A stretch of DNA of 64,000 bases from assembly GCA_963662645.2 (NCBI GenBank), contig OY759762.1, positions 2,852,001-2,916,000 on the forward strand, written 5' to 3'. A model generated the notes under the pieces. That model had not been told where the DNA came from. It was given only the letters and a program-made list of their open reading frames with translations, and did no database searches. This document shows positions 61,536 to 64,000 of the stretch, piece after piece (position 1 is the first letter of the stretch; every line of letters begins with the position of its first letter). A program made the position numbers and the translations under genes. The stretch comes from Aldehydirespirator sp963662645. Its GTDB lineage: Bacteria > Actinomycetota > Acidimicrobiia > Acidimicrobiales > Aldehydirespiratoraceae.

Positions 61536-61764
61536 GAGTCTTGCCGGGGGTCGGCCGGCGTTCGGCAATCGCGATCACACCGCTGGAGCAGTTCGGCGGG
61601 TTCGATCACGAGTCTTGCCGGGTGTCGGCCGGCGTTCGGCAATCGCGATCACACCGCTGGAGCCGTTCGGCGGGTTCGATCAGAGTCTTGCCGGGTGTCG
61701 GCCGGCGTTCGGCAATCGCGATCACACCGCTGGAGCAGTTCGCCGGGTTCGATCACGAGTCTTG
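61509..61764 (-). repeat. 74-bp tandem repeats of the meaB 5' end
   Basis: The first codons of meaB and their upstream region (CTGGAGCAGTTCGGCGGGTT on the plus strand at 61509, 61583, 61657 and 61730) occur in three full copies and one partial copy at 74, 74 and 73 bases. The third copy has lost one base and with it the GTG. The array fills the gap between the B12-subunit stop and meaB. Confidence 0.88.
61532..61609 (-). CDS. 25-residue mini-ORF before meaB
   Basis: GTG 61609 is the repeat copy of the meaB GTG. The frame runs 25 codons and its TGA 61534-61532 overlaps the meaB start (GTGA). The 74-base period again leaves remainder 2 on division by 3. Confidence 0.35.
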   Translation of the reverse strand: MIEPAELLQRCDRDCRTPADPRQDS

Positions 61765-61768
61765 GGGC

Positions 61769-62224
61769 CTACTCGCCGGTTGGCCGGTCGCGTGGAGAGG
61801 TGCCGCGCCGCGAGCCGCGTACGGCCTTCACGACGTCTCGGGCTGAGGCCCCGGGGTGCAGCACCGCGCTGATACCCATGCCTCGGAGGGTGTCCACGTC
61901 CGCCTCGGGGACGATCCCGCCGATTATGACCGGCACGTCGAGGCCGGCGTCAGCGAGGGCCTGCACGATCCGGGGGGCGAGGGCCAGGTGGCCCGCGTTG
62001 TGCATCGACAGGCCGATCACGTCGGCGTCTTCCTGCTCGACCGCGGCGATAACCGTCTCGGTGGTCTGGCGCAGGCCCAAGTACACGACCTCCATGCCGG
62101 CGTCGCGCAGCATGCGGGCCACCACCTTGAGGCCCCGGTCGTGGCCGTCGAGGCCGAGCTTGGCCAGCACCACCCGGATCGGCGGCTCGCGGTCGGCCTC
62201 GAGTGCTTGGTGATTCTCAGGCAC
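61769..62224 (-). CDS. Acyl-CoA mutase small subunit, B12-binding
   Basis: From GTG 62224 the protein has 151 residues. IRVVLAKLGLDGHDRGLKVVARMLRDAG contains DxHxxG, the histidine that ligates cobalt of adenosylcobalamin. GLSMHNAGHLALAPRIV and PVIIGGIVPEADVDTLRGMG complete the B12 fold. It pairs with the large subunit encoded just upstream. TTG 62257 would add 11 residues; neither start has a clear ribosome site. The remaining tail after ARDVVKAV is basic. Confidence 0.88.
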   Translation of the reverse strand: MPENHQALEADREPPIRVVLAKLGLDGHDRGLKVVARMLRDAGMEVVYLGLRQTTETVIAAVEQEDADVIGLSMHNAGHLALAPRIVQALADAGLDVPVIIGGIVPEADVDTLRGMGISAVLHPGASARDVVKAVRGSRRGTSPRDRPTGE

Positions 62225-62353
62225 GGGGGCCGTCCATGCCCGGTGCTGCGCTTTCAAGTCTCTGGAACGGCTGGGGCGGCTGGGGTGGCTCAGAGAGCCC
62301 AGACCCCGGCGCGGTACCGCTTCGGGTGCCTCGGTCAGCGGCGCGATGGACCA

Positions 62354-63952
62354 CTAGACGATGGCCTGCTCGACGTAGCGGCCGAACACCGAGGCTAGGG
62401 CGTCGCAGATCTCGCCCTCGGTGGCGTAGGCCTTGACCGCGTTGATCACTGGCGGCATCAAGTTGACGCCTGGATCTGCGGCCGCGCACCGCACGGCTTC
62501 AAGGGTCCCGCGCACCGTCTCATCGTCGCGGGCCTGCTTGACCGCCGCGAGGCGCTTGAGCTGGAGGTCCTCGGTGTCTTGCTCTATGCGCAGCAGGTTG
62601 GCGTCGCCGTCGTCGCTGTCGGTGAATGCGTTGACGCCGACGATGACTCGGGTGCCATCGTTGACCTCGCGCTCGAACCGGTAGGCCGAGTCCGCGATCT
62701 GGCCCACGAACCAGCCGTTGTCTATGGCTTCGTAGACGCCCTCGAGCATGGACCCGTCGCCCAGGTCCAGCAGGTGGTCGAAGATCTCGGTGGCCTGGCG
62801 TTCCATCTCGTCGGTCATCCACTCCACGTAGGGCGAACCGCCCAGCGGGTCGGCGACGTTGGCCACGCCGGTTTCATGGGCCACGATCTGCTGTGTCCGC
62901 AGCGCGATGCGGGCCGCCTTCTCGGTGGGCAGCGCCAGCGCCTCGTCGTAGGCGTCGGTGTGCAGCGACTGTGTGCCGCCCAGCGCGGCGGCCAGCGCCT
63001 GCAGCGCCACCCGGGCGATGTTGATCTCGGGCTGCTGGGCGGTGAGCGACACGCCCGCGGTCTGGGTGTGGAACCGGCACATCAGGCTGCGCTCGGCCTT
63101 CGCTCCGTAGCGGTCCCTCATCCAGGAGGCCCAGATCCGGCGGGCCGCCCGGTACTTGCCGACCTCCTCGAAGAAGTCGCTGTGGCTGTTGAAGAAGAAG
63201 CTCAACCTGCCCGCGAAGTCGTCCACTTCGAGGCCGGCCGCCCGGGCCGCCTCCACATAGGCGAAACCGTTGGCCAGGGTGAAGCCCAGCTCCTGCGCGG
63301 CGGTCGAGCCGGCCTCGCGGATGTGATATCCCGAAATCGACACCGGATGCCACCGGGGCATCTCGGCGGCGGTGAAGCGCATCATGTCGGTCACGATCCG
63401 CATCGACGGCCGCGGCGGGAAGATGTACTCCTTCTGGGCCTGGTACTCCTTGAGGATGTCGTTTTGGATCGTGCCCGACAGCGCCGCTCGGTCCACTCCG
63501 GTGTTGTCGCCCACCGCGATGTACTGGGCCAGCGCCACTATGGCAGGCCCGTTGATGGTCATCGATGTCGACACCGAGGCCAAATCGATGCCCGCGAACA
63601 GGTCCTCCATGTCGGCCAGGGTGTCGATGGCCACACCGGCCCGGCCGACCTCGCCCACGGACCACACCTCGTCGTCGGAGTCCCGGCCCATGAGGGTCGG
63701 CATGTCGAACGCGGTCGACAGCCCGGTGCCGCCGTGGCGCAGGATGTCCTTGAACCGTCCGTTGGTGTCCACCGCGGTGCCGAACCCCGCGAACATCCGC
63801 ATCGTCCACAGCCGGTTGCGGTACATGCCGGGGTAGAGGCCTCGGGTGTAGGGGAACTCGCCGGGCAGGGGTCCGTCGCCGTACACGGGATCGACGGGCA
63901 CTCCCGACATGGTCGTGAACGAGCGGGTGCCTTCAGCCGGTTGAGATTCCAC
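62354..63952 (-). CDS. Acyl-CoA mutase large subunit (methylmalonyl-CoA mutase type)
   Basis: The protein (about 532 residues) is the catalytic TIM-barrel subunit of a two-subunit mutase. It has GLYPGMYRNRLWTMRMFAGFGTAVDTN, STSMTINGPAI, GTIQNDILKEYQAQKEYIFPPRPSMR, and CRFHTQTAGVSLTAQQPEINIARVALQALAAALGGTQSLHTDAYDEALALPT. The PSMR arginine and overall pattern favour methylmalonyl-CoA, but isobutyryl-type mutases are close. GTG 63952 is a working start; the frame is open to the window edge, so a start near 64000 or at ATG 63910 is possible. Confidence 0.9.
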   Translation of the reverse strand: MESQPAEGTRSFTTMSGVPVDPVYGDGPLPGEFPYTRGLYPGMYRNRLWTMRMFAGFGTAVDTNGRFKDILRHGGTGLSTAFDMPTLMGRDSDDEVWSVGEVGRAGVAIDTLADMEDLFAGIDLASVSTSMTINGPAIVALAQYIAVGDNTGVDRAALSGTIQNDILKEYQAQKEYIFPPRPSMRIVTDMMRFTAAEMPRWHPVSISGYHIREAGSTAAQELGFTLANGFAYVEAARAAGLEVDDFAGRLSFFFNSHSDFFEEVGKYRAARRIWASWMRDRYGAKAERSLMCRFHTQTAGVSLTAQQPEINIARVALQALAAALGGTQSLHTDAYDEALALPTEKAARIALRTQQIVAHETGVANVADPLGGSPYVEWMTDEMERQATEIFDHLLDLGDGSMLEGVYEAIDNGWFVGQIADSAYRFEREVNDGTRVIVGVNAFTDSDDGDANLLRIEQDTEDLQLKRLAAVKQARDDETVRGTLEAVRCAAADPGVNLMPPVINAVKAYATEGEICDALASVFGRYVEQAIV

Positions 63953-64000
63953 GCCTCCATTGTGCACCCTTCGCGCTAGTTCGCAGTATGCGGCCTGCAC

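Overview
The window is high-GC, densely coded DNA from an actinobacterium. The best fit is class Acidimicrobiia (Actinomycetota). Pointers are DUF3107, the SCO1664/DUF3090/MSMEG_4193 trio, a PdtaS-type kinase, a mycothiol-type DsbA relative, an F420-linked oxidoreductase, the order argS-lysA-hom-thrC-rho-rpmE-atp, and GTG/TTG starts. The class is an inference; no rRNA is present. Metabolism looks aerobic and respiratory, with propionate/branched acyl-CoA handling.

Layout. 1-8.4 kb: a thiolase tail, a tandem CaiB-type CoA-transferase, inositol-3-phosphate synthase divergent from a LysR regulator, a small SDR operon, a VapBC-like module with an orphan antitoxin, and a PPOX-fold protein. 8.5-16.9 kb: a complete system I cytochrome c maturation operon (ccmA-B-C-D-E-F-G-H) ending in a CcmH-TPR-DUF3179 fusion. 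16.9-28.8 kb: histidine phosphatase, Mrp, DUF3107, PdtaS-like kinase, beta-lactamase-like protein, GDPD, lipid kinase, EtfBA, the actinobacterial trio, a family 5 UDG and a lipoprotein. 28.8-35.2 kb: amidohydrolase, 2-hydroxyacid dehydrogenase, a secreted HNH nuclease with pentapeptide repeats, an intact IS1380-type insertion with target duplication, and an Rnl5-like RNA ligase. 35.2-37.7 kb: a DsbA-like gene with an in-frame TGA at its active-site cysteine, an F420 oxidoreductase and tRNA-Arg(CCG). 37.8-55.1 kb: argS, lysA, hom, thrC, rho, rpmE and the full F1Fo ATP synthase operon. 55.2-64 kb: glpX, two repeat-rich acidic proteins, a J-domain-like protein, and MeaB with a two-subunit acyl-CoA mutase.

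Four observations stand out. (1) The DsbA/Rv2466c-like gene reads DPL-TGA-PWC, with a good Shine-Dalgarno upstream of the full-length start and a stem-loop at the right distance after the TGA: a candidate selenoprotein. (2) The only rho seen lacks the Walker A lysine, the catalytic glutamate and both arginine-finger positions. (3) Many intergenic gaps, notably throughout the ccm operon, are filled by 7-32 codon mini-ORFs joined to both neighbours by RTGA (ATGA/GTGA) stop-start overlaps. Several arose by tandem duplication of the overlap, and every spacing keeps the frame closed. (4) CcmH is fused to TPR and DUF3179 domains. A dispersed intergenic repeat (five copies) and two related palindromes with a CCCTATA-GGG core add further unexplained structure.
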